Shown here piece by piece: positions 26,501-36,538 of a stretch of 64,000 bases of DNA. The DNA is taken from positions 1 through 64,000 of the forward strand of contig JANWWP010000046.1 of NCBI GenBank assembly GCA_025055575.1, given 5' to 3'. The DNA is from Flavobacteriales bacterium (GTDB taxonomy: Bacteria; Bacteroidota; Bacteroidia; CAIKAF01). The translations under genes were made by a program, and so were the position numbers. Each line of letters starts with the position of its first letter. The stretch's first letter is position 1. The notes under the pieces are model-generated. The model was given only the letters and a program-made list of their open reading frames with translations. It had not been told where the DNA came from and did no database searches.

Positions 26501-27496
26501 ATGCGAGTTATTGTAGCGGGTGCAACAGGTCTGGTGGGTTCGGAAATGTTGAAAGTATTGGAAGAGAGATGGCCAGCAGGCACTATGGATCTTATTCCGG
26601 TAGCTTCGGAAAGGTCGGCTGGCCGGGAGGTGTTTTTTTCAGGAAAGCACGTCCGTGTTGTGACCATGGAGGAGGCCCTTGGCCTGGGGGCGGAAGCGGC
26701 ACTGTTTTCGGCAGGTTCGGCTTTTTCATGGGAGTGGGGCCCCCGGCTGGCTGAAAAAGGGGTTCGGGTGATTGACAATTCTTCGGCCTGGCGCATGGAT
26801 CCAGGTGTGCCTTTGGTGGTGCCCGAGATTAACCCTATGGATTTAAAAAAAGACCATTTTCTGATAGCTAATCCCAATTGCTCTACGATTCAAATGCTCA
26901 TGGCTCTCAAGCCTTTGCATGATGCATGGGGGCTGGAGGAAGTGGTGGTGAGCACCTATCAAGCCGTCACTGGCACCGGCCGGAAGGCGCTTCAGCAGTT
27001 GGAAGATGAACGGATGGCCAGGTCCTGTGCATCGCCAGCGTATCCCTATCCTATCGACTTGAATCTAATACCGCAAGTGGACGTTTTTTTGGATAACGGA
27101 TATACGAAAGAAGAGCTTAAAATGCGGCAGGAATCCCAAAAAATCCTGCATCTTCCGGTTTTAAGAGTTTCGGCTACCTGTGTGCGGGTTCCGATTACGG
27201 GAGGTCACAGCGAGAGCATTGCCGCCACATTTCGACAGGATGTCAGCGTGGAGGAGGCCCGGCTTTTGCTGGGGCGGATGCCGGGCGTAAGTCTGTTGGA
27301 TGAGCCTGAAAAACGGGTGTACCCCATGCCGCTTTACTGCCGGGGCAAGAATGAAGTTTTCGTGGGCCGTTTGCGCCGGGATCCCGATCATTCCCGACGC
27401 CTGCACTTTTGGGTGGTGGCTGATAATCTGAGGAAAGGCGCGGCCACCAACGCTGTCCAGATTTTAGAATTTATCCGCGCCCAAGGTTGGATATAA
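26501..27496 (+). CDS. asd: Aspartate-semialdehyde dehydrogenase
   Basis: MRVIVAGATGLVGSEMLKVLEER, NPNCSTIQMLMALKPLHD, STYQAVTGTGRKALQQL, RVPITGGHSESI. Confidence 0.95.
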   Translation: MRVIVAGATGLVGSEMLKVLEERWPAGTMDLIPVASERSAGREVFFSGKHVRVVTMEEALGLGAEAALFSAGSAFSWEWGPRLAEKGVRVIDNSSAWRMDPGVPLVVPEINPMDLKKDHFLIANPNCSTIQMLMALKPLHDAWGLEEVVVSTYQAVTGTGRKALQQLEDERMARSCASPAYPYPIDLNLIPQVDVFLDNGYTKEELKMRQESQKILHLPVLRVSATCVRVPITGGHSESIAATFRQDVSVEEARLLLGRMPGVSLLDEPEKRVYPMPLYCRGKNEVFVGRLRRDPDHSRRLHFWVVADNLRKGAATNAVQILEFIRAQGWI

Positions 27497-27657
27497 AAAC
27501 AACCTAAAGCCCCAGCGTCCTTGATGCGAATCTGAGTTGTGACTCAAGGCTTAGAATGTTTCACGCCCTTTTTTTATCTAAACAAAGGCGCTATTTCCGG
27601 AAAGGGTATAGCTCATCTGCCTTAATAAAATAAAGACATCGGTAATAATTTGGATCA

Positions 27658-27682
27658 AAAAAGCCGCCCGAAGGCGGCTTTT
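27658..27682. terminator. Bidirectional rho-independent terminator between asd and ftsZ
   Basis: AAAAAAGCCGCC-CGAA-GGCGGCTTTT between convergent genes. Confidence 0.85.
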
Positions 27683-27708
27683 GACCATCAGGGTTTGTGC
27701 GGCTTTTT

Positions 27709-29379
27709 TTAATCTACATTGCCATGCAGATAGGTGTTTTTTTGAATGAAAAGATGGCCTCCTGGATTATTGGGGTCTGCCACCGTCCAGCTGGAAACTG
27801 GAGTTTCGGAATGTGGGGGGGAGGATGCAGGATCCTCTTCCAAGCGGAGGCTTCTTCTTTTGTAAGCCGGTTCGTTTTCTATGTCTCTCAAAGCAGATGG
27901 TGTTTTTAATCCCCTGGTTATTTCTTGAAGCCGTTGCATACGGTCTTCCTGACGGCGAAAATCCTCTGCGGTAGGCTCTGGAGGAATGTGAGTGCCTTTA
28001 TTAAAATCTGGTCTTGGGCCGCCTGGCTTTTCCTCGGCAAATATGGGTACTTTCTGTTCCTGAATGGGGGGCGTTTCCTCCTTGTTTTTTTCCTGCCAGA
28101 GTGCTGAAGGGCTTTCGGCTTCCGCGGAAGCAAATGGAGAGGTGGGCACATCCAGGTTCACCATGCTGTCCAAGGGCGCCTCAAGATCGAGGGAGAGCAC
28201 TTCCGGAGCGCTTTCAGTCGGGGTTGTACCGCTTGAAGCATGAACTTCAGGGGAGGCTTCCGGTTTTTCAGACACTACAAAAACAGGCTCCTCAAAAACG
28301 GGTTCCTGGGGATTTTCTGCCTTCTGTGGATTGGTCACCTCCAGCGTCACCCGGCTGGGTTCAGCTAGGCGCTCCTCGCGACGGCCGGATTCAAACCCTG
28401 TGGCAATGATGGTGACGCTGAGGTTTTCGCCCAGGCTGTTGTCCTGTCCGGTGCCCCAGATGATATCGGCATTCATTCCGGCTTCCTGTTGCACAAAATC
28501 GGTGATTTCTGTGATTTCATCCATCAGAAGCTCTTGTGTGCCGGTGGATATGTACAGGAGGACATGCTTGGCGCCGGTAATGCAGTTGTCGTTCAGCAGA
28601 GGCGATGCCATGGCTGCATGTACAGCTTTGTAGGCGCGGTTTTCCCCTGCTGCCTGGGCCGACCCCATCAAAGCGTTGCCGCCGTTGCGCATCACTGTGC
28701 ACACGTCCGCAAAATCCACATTGATGTAGCCTTTTACGGTAATGATTTCGGCTATCGAACGCGCCGCCGTGGTGAGCACATCATCGGCTTTGGCAAAAGC
28801 CGCCGAGTAGGTGAGATTGCCGTAAATTTCCCGAAGCTTTTCATTGGAAATTACCAGGATGGTATCCACACAGCTGCGCAGTTGCTCCAAACCTTCTTCG
28901 GCCTGAATTCTGCGCCGGCGACCTTCGAAGGCAAAGGGCATGGTGACGATACCTACGGTGAGGATGCCCATTTGGCGGGCGAGGTCCGCTATGACGGGGG
29001 CAGCGCCCGTGCCTGTGCCCCCACCTAAACCGGCTGTAATGAAAGCCATCTTGGTGTGGTGGCCGAGGGCTTGGCGCAGTTCGTCCACGCTTTCCAGGGC
29101 TGCGCTTCTGCCGACATCCGGAATGGAGCCCGCTCCGCGGCCTTCCGTCAGATTTTTTCCCAGTTGAATTTTCACGGGCACAGGACTGGCTTCCAAATCC
29201 TGGGCATCGGTGTTGCACACCATAAAATTGACGCCCCGAATGCCCTGACTGAACATGTGGTTCACGGCATTGCTGCCGCCACCGCCGACGCCGATCACCT
29301 TAATAATGGAAGTCGGCGTGTCGTTATTGTCCACCACCAGGAGGGGGTTGAGGTAGATATCCTGATTCATAGGGTCCAT
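27709..29379 (-). CDS. ftsZ: Cell division protein FtsZ
   Basis: IKVIGVGGGGSNAVNHMF, FITAGLGGGTGTGAAPVIADLAR, NVDFADVCTVMRNGGNALMGSAQA. Confidence 0.98.
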   Translation of the reverse strand: MDPMNQDIYLNPLLVVDNNDTPTSIIKVIGVGGGGSNAVNHMFSQGIRGVNFMVCNTDAQDLEASPVPVKIQLGKNLTEGRGAGSIPDVGRSAALESVDELRQALGHHTKMAFITAGLGGGTGTGAAPVIADLARQMGILTVGIVTMPFAFEGRRRRIQAEEGLEQLRSCVDTILVISNEKLREIYGNLTYSAAFAKADDVLTTAARSIAEIITVKGYINVDFADVCTVMRNGGNALMGSAQAAGENRAYKAVHAAMASPLLNDNCITGAKHVLLYISTGTQELLMDEITEITDFVQQEAGMNADIIWGTGQDNSLGENLSVTIIATGFESGRREERLAEPSRVTLEVTNPQKAENPQEPVFEEPVFVVSEKPEASPEVHASSGTTPTESAPEVLSLDLEAPLDSMVNLDVPTSPFASAEAESPSALWQEKNKEETPPIQEQKVPIFAEEKPGGPRPDFNKGTHIPPEPTAEDFRRQEDRMQRLQEITRGLKTPSALRDIENEPAYKRRSLRLEEDPASSPPHSETPVSSWTVADPNNPGGHLFIQKNTYLHGNVD

Positions 29380-29414
29380 AGTTTGGGTTGTTTTGGTTAT
29401 TGATTTTTAATGGT

Positions 29415-30731
29415 TTATATATCAGAATTTTCGTCCGGATTAAAGAATTCCTTGCCCAGATTGCGCAGGACATCAAAAAAGCGGCCGCCTTTCCGTTCAG
29501 AATGTCCCACCGGGGGTTCAGAAATTCGGGCAGCCGACCGTTCGGGGCTTTCGGCGGGGAGGCGTCCGGCTATTTCTTCCAAGCCAATCCGCACCAAACC
29601 TATCGATGTAGCGAAGATGGGATTGGCTATTTTTTCGTTGAAGGGTCCGTTGCCCAGGTGTTCGCTGGGGGAACCGATCCGCACTTCCATACCTGTCACG
29701 TATTCCGTGAGCTGACGGATATTTTTCAGCAAAGCCCCACCGCCTGTAAGCACAATACCCATGGAAAGTTTGTTGGAGAAGCCCGACTGGCGGATTTCAT
29801 ACATCACATATTCCAGTATCTCTTCCATGCGGGCCTGGATGATGCCAGCCAGACTGCGCATAGAAATTTCCTTGGGCGGGCGCCCATGCAACCCCGGGAT
29901 GGTCACAATTTTGTTGGCCAAATTGCCCACATCCAGGGCTGATCCATGTTGCACCTTGAGCCTTTCTGCATAATCGCGGATGATGTTGCAGCCGGTTTTG
30001 ATGTCTTCCGTGATGATGTTGCCGCCTAAAGGAATGACAGCGGTATGACGGATCCTGGATTCATGGAAAATGGCCAAATCGGTGGTGCCGCCACCAATGT
30101 CCACAAGGGCCACGCCCGCCTCTTTCTCTTCCGGATGCAATACAGCTTCTGCCGAGGCGATGGGTTCTAGAATGAGTTTTGGGTTTTCGAGCCCGGCATT
30201 ATGTACACAGCGTGAAATATTGCGTGCGGCCGATATGTGTCCCGTGACAATGTGAAAATTGGCCCCGATCTGGCTCCCCAGCATGCCTATTGGATTGGAA
30301 ACCCCCTGCGTGGTATCCACGGTGTATTCTTGAGGTAAAACATGTATAATTTCCTCTCCAGGCGGCATGGCCAGTCTGTACATGTTGTCTATAAGGGTAT
30401 CAATGTCCTTTTGGGTGATCTCCGCTTCCGGGTCGGTGCGGGTGAGAATCCCCCGGTGCTGATAGCTCCGGATGTGCTGTCCGGCAATTCCGGTGATCAC
30501 GGATCGGATTTCTACTCCAGATACCCTTTCGGCTTCCTGGACGGCCCGAATGATGGCATCGGTGGTCTGAGGAATGTGGGTCACAACACCCCGCTGCACG
30601 CCAATGCTGTCGGCTTTTCCATACCCCAGAATTTCCACTTTTCCGTGTTCATTCTGGCGGCCTACGATGGCCACTATTTTGGTGGTGCCAATGTCTAATC
30701 CGACGATAATTTCGTTGCTATTGGGTTCCAT
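29415..30731 (-). CDS. ftsA: Cell division protein FtsA
   Basis: IIVGLDIGTTKIVAIVGR, VALVDIGGGTTDLAIFHES, GIVLTGGGALLKNIRQL. Confidence 0.97.
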   Translation of the reverse strand: MEPNSNEIIVGLDIGTTKIVAIVGRQNEHGKVEILGYGKADSIGVQRGVVTHIPQTTDAIIRAVQEAERVSGVEIRSVITGIAGQHIRSYQHRGILTRTDPEAEITQKDIDTLIDNMYRLAMPPGEEIIHVLPQEYTVDTTQGVSNPIGMLGSQIGANFHIVTGHISAARNISRCVHNAGLENPKLILEPIASAEAVLHPEEKEAGVALVDIGGGTTDLAIFHESRIRHTAVIPLGGNIITEDIKTGCNIIRDYAERLKVQHGSALDVGNLANKIVTIPGLHGRPPKEISMRSLAGIIQARMEEILEYVMYEIRQSGFSNKLSMGIVLTGGGALLKNIRQLTEYVTGMEVRIGSPSEHLGNGPFNEKIANPIFATSIGLVRIGLEEIAGRLPAESPERSAARISEPPVGHSERKGGRFFDVLRNLGKEFFNPDENSDI

Positions 30732-31515
30732 GATGTGCGGTATTTTTACAAATCACCTGATTTTTAAATTTTAAATTGATGTATTGAAAATCGTTCCACC
30801 CGCCCCGGCTGAGGCCTTCCTGATAGAACATGCGAAGTTTGGCCAGCTTTCCGGCGGTGTGGCTGGTGTCGCCCAGGAGCACCACGTGGTTGCCCACCCT
30901 GGGCACCAGTTCCAGTTCTCCTTCCGAGGTGATGTAGACCTGCTCCACCTGGGCTTGCCAGAATGCATCATGCCGAATGTAGGCCAGGAAGCCGGTGGCT
31001 TCATCCAGATATGTGATATTTTTCAACGAGTCGGCGTTGAGAAAACGCTGGGCTTCGCGGGCGTCACGCGGGAGATGACCAGTTACCACCGGAACATCAA
31101 TAGGGAAGCCTTCTCTCACAGGAATGAGGGCCAGATTCTCATCGATATAGAAAGAGGGGCCTTCTGAAAAGAAAACCCTGGCTACCGGTGTTCGTTCTGT
31201 AATTGTGGTCACCAGAGTGCCATTCAGCGTTCTGAAAACTTCGGCTTTTCGGATGAAAGGAAGCGTGTCCAACGCGCTTTCCAAGGCCGGCAGGCTGATG
31301 CGCAGAAAACCTTCGAGCGTGTCGCAGCGCTGGCGCACCAAACGGTAAATTTCTGCGGAGGTAGTCAACTGAGGGGCGCCGGAAAACCGGATGTCAATGT
31401 TCCGACAATCGGCTTGATCGCGCTGCTTTTGGCCATAATACATCAGAAGCCCTACTCCGGCCAAAAACAGGACAAAAGCAGGAATTCTTAAAAAAGTGAC
31501 CCACTTCTTTTTCAT
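30718..31515 (-). CDS. ftsQ: Cell division protein FtsQ/DivIB-like
   Basis: Single N-terminal TM, POTRA-like region, location between murC and ftsA. Confidence 0.85.
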   Translation of the reverse strand: MKKKWVTFLRIPAFVLFLAGVGLLMYYGQKQRDQADCRNIDIRFSGAPQLTTSAEIYRLVRQRCDTLEGFLRISLPALESALDTLPFIRKAEVFRTLNGTLVTTITERTPVARVFFSEGPSFYIDENLALIPVREGFPIDVPVVTGHLPRDAREAQRFLNADSLKNITYLDEATGFLAYIRHDAFWQAQVEQVYITSEGELELVPRVGNHVVLLGDTSHTAGKLAKLRMFYQEGLSRGGWNDFQYINLKFKNQVICKNTAHHGTQ

Positions 31516-32921
31516 GCGCTGTTTTGTTTTAAGTGGGTTTGCATCCAGTTTTTGATGACTGGAACCAGCCTGTCAATATCCCCGGCACCCATTGTGGCCA
31601 GAACACCCTGTGGGCGCAGCTTTTCCAGTAAGGGAATTACCGCATCATGGGATGCCAGATATTTTTCCTGGTGCTGAATGAGGTTAAAAAGAAATGCACT
31701 GTCCACCCCAGGGATGGGTTTTTCCCGGGCCGGATAGATGGGCATCAGAATCACGGTATCCAGTTTCTCCAGAGCGCGGGCAAAACCTTCTGCAAAATCG
31801 CGGGTGCGCGTAAAAAGGTGGGGTTGAAAAATACCCGTCACGTGCTTTTCTCCGGCTTGTGCGCGCAGGGCCTCTATGCAGGCCTCAAGTTCCGTGGGGT
31901 GATGCGCATAGTCATCGAAATAAAGGAGGGTGGGAGTCTCAAAAATTTTTTCCAGACGGCGATGGAGACCTGGAAAAGAGGCCAAAGCTTTGGCAATCAG
32001 CTCATCCGAAATATTCAGAGAACGTGCAGCCAGGGCGGCGGCTGCGGCATTGAGGGCGTTGTGGCGGCCCGGCATGGGCAGAGGCAGGGTTGTGGAGGCT
32101 TTTTCATCTATGATTTGGAAAAATTTCTGTCCATCGGAAGTGATTCTGAATGGGACATGTTCGCTGGTACCATACCTGGAGATAGTAATATCCGACGGCA
32201 GCCGGTGTTCATCTAATCTGAGTTGAGTAAAAGCGGACTCGGATATAATCAAATTCCCAGGTCTGCGCAGGCCTTCCAGGAATTGGGTGTAGCCTTCTTT
32301 GACGCCTTCTTCATTTTTGTAGATATCCAAATGATCCGGCTCTGCAGAGGTGAGGATGGCCAAGGAGGGTTTCAGATGCAGAAAGGATCGGTCGTATTCA
32401 TCGGCTTCCGTTACGGTGAGATTTTCGTCCCCGGCCAGGAAATTGCTTTCCCAGCCGGCTACCACTGCGCCCACAAAAGCCGTGGGATTCAGGCCGGCCA
32501 CCTTGAGCACGTGGGCTATGAGGGCCGTGGTGGTGGATTTTCCATGGGTTCCAGCTATCGAAATATTAAAAGATTTCTGCGCGATCCAACCTAAAACTTC
32601 CGAACGCTTGGCCATAGCAAACCCATGGTTTTTAAAATATGTCAGCAGGGGGCTGTCTGTCGGGATGGCCGGAGTGTAAATCACCAGGCGGTGGTCAGAG
32701 GCAGCATCAAGGAAATCTTTAGGAATACAAGACGGGTCTTCTTCAAAGTGGATGTGTGCTCCTTGTTTTATCAAGTGATCCGTGATGGCGCCCGGTGTTT
32801 TATCATAGCCGTACAGGTGCTTACCTAAACCTCTGAAATAAAGACCCAATGCACTCATCCCGATACCTCCGGCGCCCAGCAGATAAATGTGTGTGATATG
32901 TCGGAGAAGGTCGGCGCTCAT
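31512..32921 (-). CDS. murC: UDP-N-acetylmuramate--L-alanine ligase
   Basis: IYLLGAGGIGMSALGLYFRGLG, SIAGTHGKSTTTALIAHVL, YFDDYAHHPTELEA. Confidence 0.97.
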   Translation of the reverse strand: MSADLLRHITHIYLLGAGGIGMSALGLYFRGLGKHLYGYDKTPGAITDHLIKQGAHIHFEEDPSCIPKDFLDAASDHRLVIYTPAIPTDSPLLTYFKNHGFAMAKRSEVLGWIAQKSFNISIAGTHGKSTTTALIAHVLKVAGLNPTAFVGAVVAGWESNFLAGDENLTVTEADEYDRSFLHLKPSLAILTSAEPDHLDIYKNEEGVKEGYTQFLEGLRRPGNLIISESAFTQLRLDEHRLPSDITISRYGTSEHVPFRITSDGQKFFQIIDEKASTTLPLPMPGRHNALNAAAAALAARSLNISDELIAKALASFPGLHRRLEKIFETPTLLYFDDYAHHPTELEACIEALRAQAGEKHVTGIFQPHLFTRTRDFAEGFARALEKLDTVILMPIYPAREKPIPGVDSAFLFNLIQHQEKYLASHDAVIPLLEKLRPQGVLATMGAGDIDRLVPVIKNWMQTHLKQNSA

Positions 32922-34015
32922 ACGACGTTGAGAATTGCGTGTACAATGGCTTCTGCGGCATGGGGCCTGGCAAACCCGCGTATTTTTTCGGAAAGCTGAA
33001 GGCGGCTGCGCTCGTCTCGGATTAGGTCCTGGAGTGTGGGCATCAGACGATCCTTCAATTCTTTTTCAGGAATACAAATGGCAGCGCTGGTGTCCTGCAA
33101 GGTGCGCGCGTTGAGATATTGGTGGTTGTGGGCGGCTGTGGGCAGCGGAACCAGTATGGCAGCCTTGGCGCAAAGGGCCAACTCCGAAATGGTCATTGCC
33201 CCGGCTCTGGACACCACCAGGTCCGCTGCAGCGTAAGCTTGATGCATTTCTTCTATGAATCCCACGGGGTGAATACGCGTCAGGCTTTGGGATTGCACCA
33301 GCTCTTCTGCCCTTTTTAGGAAATGTGCTCCGGTTTGCCAGAGGACTTGTATTTTTCCTTTATTCAGTTCAGAGGCATGTTCTTCAACAAAACGGTTGAG
33401 CCCTAAAGCGCCTTGACTTCCGCCATATACCAACACCACAGGTTCTGCTGGATCCAGCCCCAGGCGCTGGCAGGCTTCAGTGCGGGAAGGATGGAGGTTT
33501 TCAATTTGTTCGCGGACGGGATTTCCAGTTAGCACCACGCGGGAACGGGGAAAATATTTTTCGAGGCCGGGATAAGCGGTGCACACCAGGCGGGCTTTCC
33601 GCCCCAGGATTTTATTTGTGAGACCAGGAACTGAATTTTGTTCCTGGATAACCACAGGCAAGCCCATGCCTGCTGCGGCCCAGAGCGCAGGACCCGAAAC
33701 GAACCCTCCCGTGCCTACCACCAACTGGGCCCGGAATGTGCGCAGGATACGTTGGCAGTCCCGCAGGGCTTTTAGGAGCTTAGCGGCCACTACAAAATTC
33801 TGAAGGGGATTTCTGCGGTTCAGTCCTTCGATGCGGATAGGCTCAATTGGGTAACCGGCAGCCGGAACCTTTTCCATTTCCATCCGGCCTTCTGCCCCAA
33901 TGAATAAAATCTGACAACCGGGCGCAAGCCTGCGGAAGGCATCGGCTATGGCCAAGGCCGGGAAGATGTGCCCTCCCGTGCCCCCGCCGCTGATGACAAT
34001 ACGTTCCGGTTTCAT
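32918..34015 (-). CDS. murG: UDP-GlcNAc:lipid I N-acetylglucosaminyltransferase MurG
   Basis: RIVISGGGTGGHIFPALAIADAF, VIQEQNSVPGLTNKILG, VVSRAGAMTISELALCAKAAILVPLPTAAHNHQ. Confidence 0.97.
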   Translation of the reverse strand: MKPERIVISGGGTGGHIFPALAIADAFRRLAPGCQILFIGAEGRMEMEKVPAAGYPIEPIRIEGLNRRNPLQNFVVAAKLLKALRDCQRILRTFRAQLVVGTGGFVSGPALWAAAGMGLPVVIQEQNSVPGLTNKILGRKARLVCTAYPGLEKYFPRSRVVLTGNPVREQIENLHPSRTEACQRLGLDPAEPVVLVYGGSQGALGLNRFVEEHASELNKGKIQVLWQTGAHFLKRAEELVQSQSLTRIHPVGFIEEMHQAYAAADLVVSRAGAMTISELALCAKAAILVPLPTAAHNHQYLNARTLQDTSAAICIPEKELKDRLMPTLQDLIRDERSRLQLSEKIRGFARPHAAEAIVHAILNVV

Positions 34016-35187
34016 GCTTCAGTCAAGGGGTCGGATGTTTTTTTCTGAATTTTATTGTGGCGACTGATGCTCAGAAGCATGCCTAAGGCCACGCAAGTGA
34101 AAATGGTGCCCGTACCGCCCATGCTCACAAGAGGTAGTGGCTGCCCTGTTACAGGCAAGAGTGTGGCGCCCACCAGCATGTTAATGAAAGCCTGAACGGT
34201 GATCATCAGGCCAATGCCGATGGCCAGAAATAGTGGGAAGGCAGATGTGCACCCCAGAGCTATGCGCACACTGCGAAACATCAGCACCAGATAAATAAGG
34301 ACTACAAAAGCGCTGCCGATAAATCCCCATTCCCCGGCAATCATGGAGAAGATGAAATCCGAACTGCCTTGAGGCAGTAAGTATCGGTATGGATTGTTGC
34401 CAGGCCCCGATCCCGTGATGCGCCCTGTGGCAATCGCCATTCTGGCGTATTCGCTTTGTAGGCTTTGTTTTTTGTCCGATGAAGTGAAGGACTCAATACG
34501 GGCTTTCCAGGTGCTCACTCGGCTTCCCGGAATGCGGGATAAAAGAAGTATGGTGAGCATCAGTGCCGCCAGGGCTATTCCGGTGAGCGCCAGAATATGC
34601 TTTATCGGAACACGGGCCACAAACATCATCAGCAACACAATGAAAAAAAGCATGGCCGCTGTGGAAAAATTGGCCGGGAGGATCAAAAGGCAGACTACTC
34701 CAGTGGTGAGAGCCAGCGGTAAAATCACTTGCCGCCATGTGTCGATATGCATTTGATGCCGGGCCAGAAAGCGCGCGGAAAAGAGGATAAGGGCCATTTT
34801 TGACATGTCGCTGGGCTGAAAAGAAATGGGCAGGCCTGGAAGTCGGAGCCAGCGGCTGGCATCGTTCACACGGGTGCCCACAATCAAGGTCAAAACGAGC
34901 AGAACGATGGAGACCACCAGCGCCAGATTTGCCATCTGGTTGAAAAATCGGGGAGGGATGCGGTGCACCACATACATGGCCCCAAGACCTAATGCCAGAA
35001 AAAACATGCGTTCCAGCAGATAATGTTCGGTGTTGTAGGCTTTGTTGCGGTAAGCCAAGAGGCCGGTGGTGCTGTACACTTCCAACAGGGAAAGCAGGGC
35101 CAGCACAAAAGCTGCGCCCCATACCACGGCATCCCCTTCCAAGTGCCGCTGAACCCAAACCGATATTTTCCCTGAAAAAGATTTCAC
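34012..35187 (-). CDS. ftsW: Lipid II polymerase FtsW (SEDS family)
   Basis: Multi-TM; LPISFQPSDMSKMALILFSARFLA, TGQPLPLVSMGGTGTIFTCVALGMLLSISR. Confidence 0.95.
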   Translation of the reverse strand: MKSFSGKISVWVQRHLEGDAVVWGAAFVLALLSLLEVYSTTGLLAYRNKAYNTEHYLLERMFFLALGLGAMYVVHRIPPRFFNQMANLALVVSIVLLVLTLIVGTRVNDASRWLRLPGLPISFQPSDMSKMALILFSARFLARHQMHIDTWRQVILPLALTTGVVCLLILPANFSTAAMLFFIVLLMMFVARVPIKHILALTGIALAALMLTILLLSRIPGSRVSTWKARIESFTSSDKKQSLQSEYARMAIATGRITGSGPGNNPYRYLLPQGSSDFIFSMIAGEWGFIGSAFVVLIYLVLMFRSVRIALGCTSAFPLFLAIGIGLMITVQAFINMLVGATLLPVTGQPLPLVSMGGTGTIFTCVALGMLLSISRHNKIQKKTSDPLTEA

Positions 35188-36536
35188 AATTCCCGCACAA
35201 AAAATTTAAACTGGTTCCCCCGATCTTCGTAATTTCTGAATAAGTCAAAGCTGGCGCTGGCCGGTGAAAGCAGCACCACGTCGCCTTTTGTGCCCAAACG
35301 ATAGGCTTTTTTAACGGCTTCAGCCATGTTTTCTGCAGCCGAGATTTGAGGCACCAACTCTCCGAAAGCGCTGCGAATTTTGTTATAGCCTTCCCCCAGC
35401 ACCACGATGGCTTTAACTTTTTGTTTTACTACGGGCTTGAGTTCTGTGTAGTCATTGCCTTTGTCGCGGCCACCGGCAATCCAGATCACCGGTTTGTTCA
35501 TGGATTCCAGGGCATAAAAGGCCGAATTGACATTGGTGGCTTTGGAATCGTTGATGAAGTCAATGCCTCTGACGGTAGCCACGTATTCCATGCGGTGTTC
35601 CACGCCTTTGAAATCCATGAAACTTTCGCGGATAATCTCCTTGCGTACGCCCAGAATTTTAGCTGTCAGGGCGGCAGCCAGAGAGTTGTAATAGTTATGA
35701 CGGCCTTGCAGGGCTAATTCTTGGAGATACATAGTCCAGATTTCTTGAGGTGGATATTTGAGGGTTAATTGAGTTTCATTGAAATAAGCTTCGGGCGCAG
35801 GTTGCGCGGCATTCCCATACCAATGCACGGTGGCGGAAGGATTTTGACTTTGAACGGCCCGGACCAAATCTGAAGAGTCGTTGCACACCACCAAATGATC
35901 CGATGCAGTTTGGTTTTGGAAAATGCGCATTTTAGCACGGATGTACAAATTGTAATCCTGGTGGTAGCGGTCCAGATGGTCGGGTGTAATATTGGTGATC
36001 ACAGCCACGTGGGGCCGGAAAGTGAAACAGCGATCCAGTTGAAAACTGCTGACCTCTAATACAAAAACTTCCCTGTCCCTTTCGGCCAGCGCTCTGGCAA
36101 AGCTATAACCTATGTTTCCGGCCAACCCGGCATCCAGGCCGGCATTCTTCAAAACGTGATGGGTGAGGGCCGTGGTGGTGGTTTTTCCATTGGTGCCCGT
36201 GATGGCCACAATTGTGGCCCGGGTATGCAGGCCAGCCCATTCAATTTCTGAAATGACGGGAATGCCTTGAGCAAGACATTTTTCCAGCAAGGGATGTGTG
36301 TCTGGAATGCCGGGACTGGCGATGATGGCATCGGCTTCCAGAAAACGGGATTCTGTGTGCTGGCCCCATTCATGGGGTATATTTTCTTGCACCACCCATT
36401 GTTGCACTTCCTCGGGGGGTCGGCTGGCATCGCTCAACCATACCTTGTAACCCTTCCGGATAGCCAACAGGGCTGCGCCTTGCCCGCTTTCTCCGGCGCC
36501 CATCACAACGATATTTTTCCAATGCGTCGCCTGCAT
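35184..36536 (-). CDS. murD: UDP-N-acetylmuramoylalanine--D-glutamate ligase
   Basis: [84 protein letters not shown]. Confidence 0.97.
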   Translation of the reverse strand: MQATHWKNIVVMGAGESGQGAALLAIRKGYKVWLSDASRPPEEVQQWVVQENIPHEWGQHTESRFLEADAIIASPGIPDTHPLLEKCLAQGIPVISEIEWAGLHTRATIVAITGTNGKTTTTALTHHVLKNAGLDAGLAGNIGYSFARALAERDREVFVLEVSSFQLDRCFTFRPHVAVITNITPDHLDRYHQDYNLYIRAKMRIFQNQTASDHLVVCNDSSDLVRAVQSQNPSATVHWYGNAAQPAPEAYFNETQLTLKYPPQEIWTMYLQELALQGRHNYYNSLAAALTAKILGVRKEIIRESFMDFKGVEHRMEYVATVRGIDFINDSKATNVNSAFYALESMNKPVIWIAGGRDKGNDYTELKPVVKQKVKAIVVLGEGYNKIRSAFGELVPQISAAENMAEAVKKAYRLGTKGDVVLLSPASASFDLFRNYEDRGNQFKFFVREL

Positions 36537-36538
36537 CC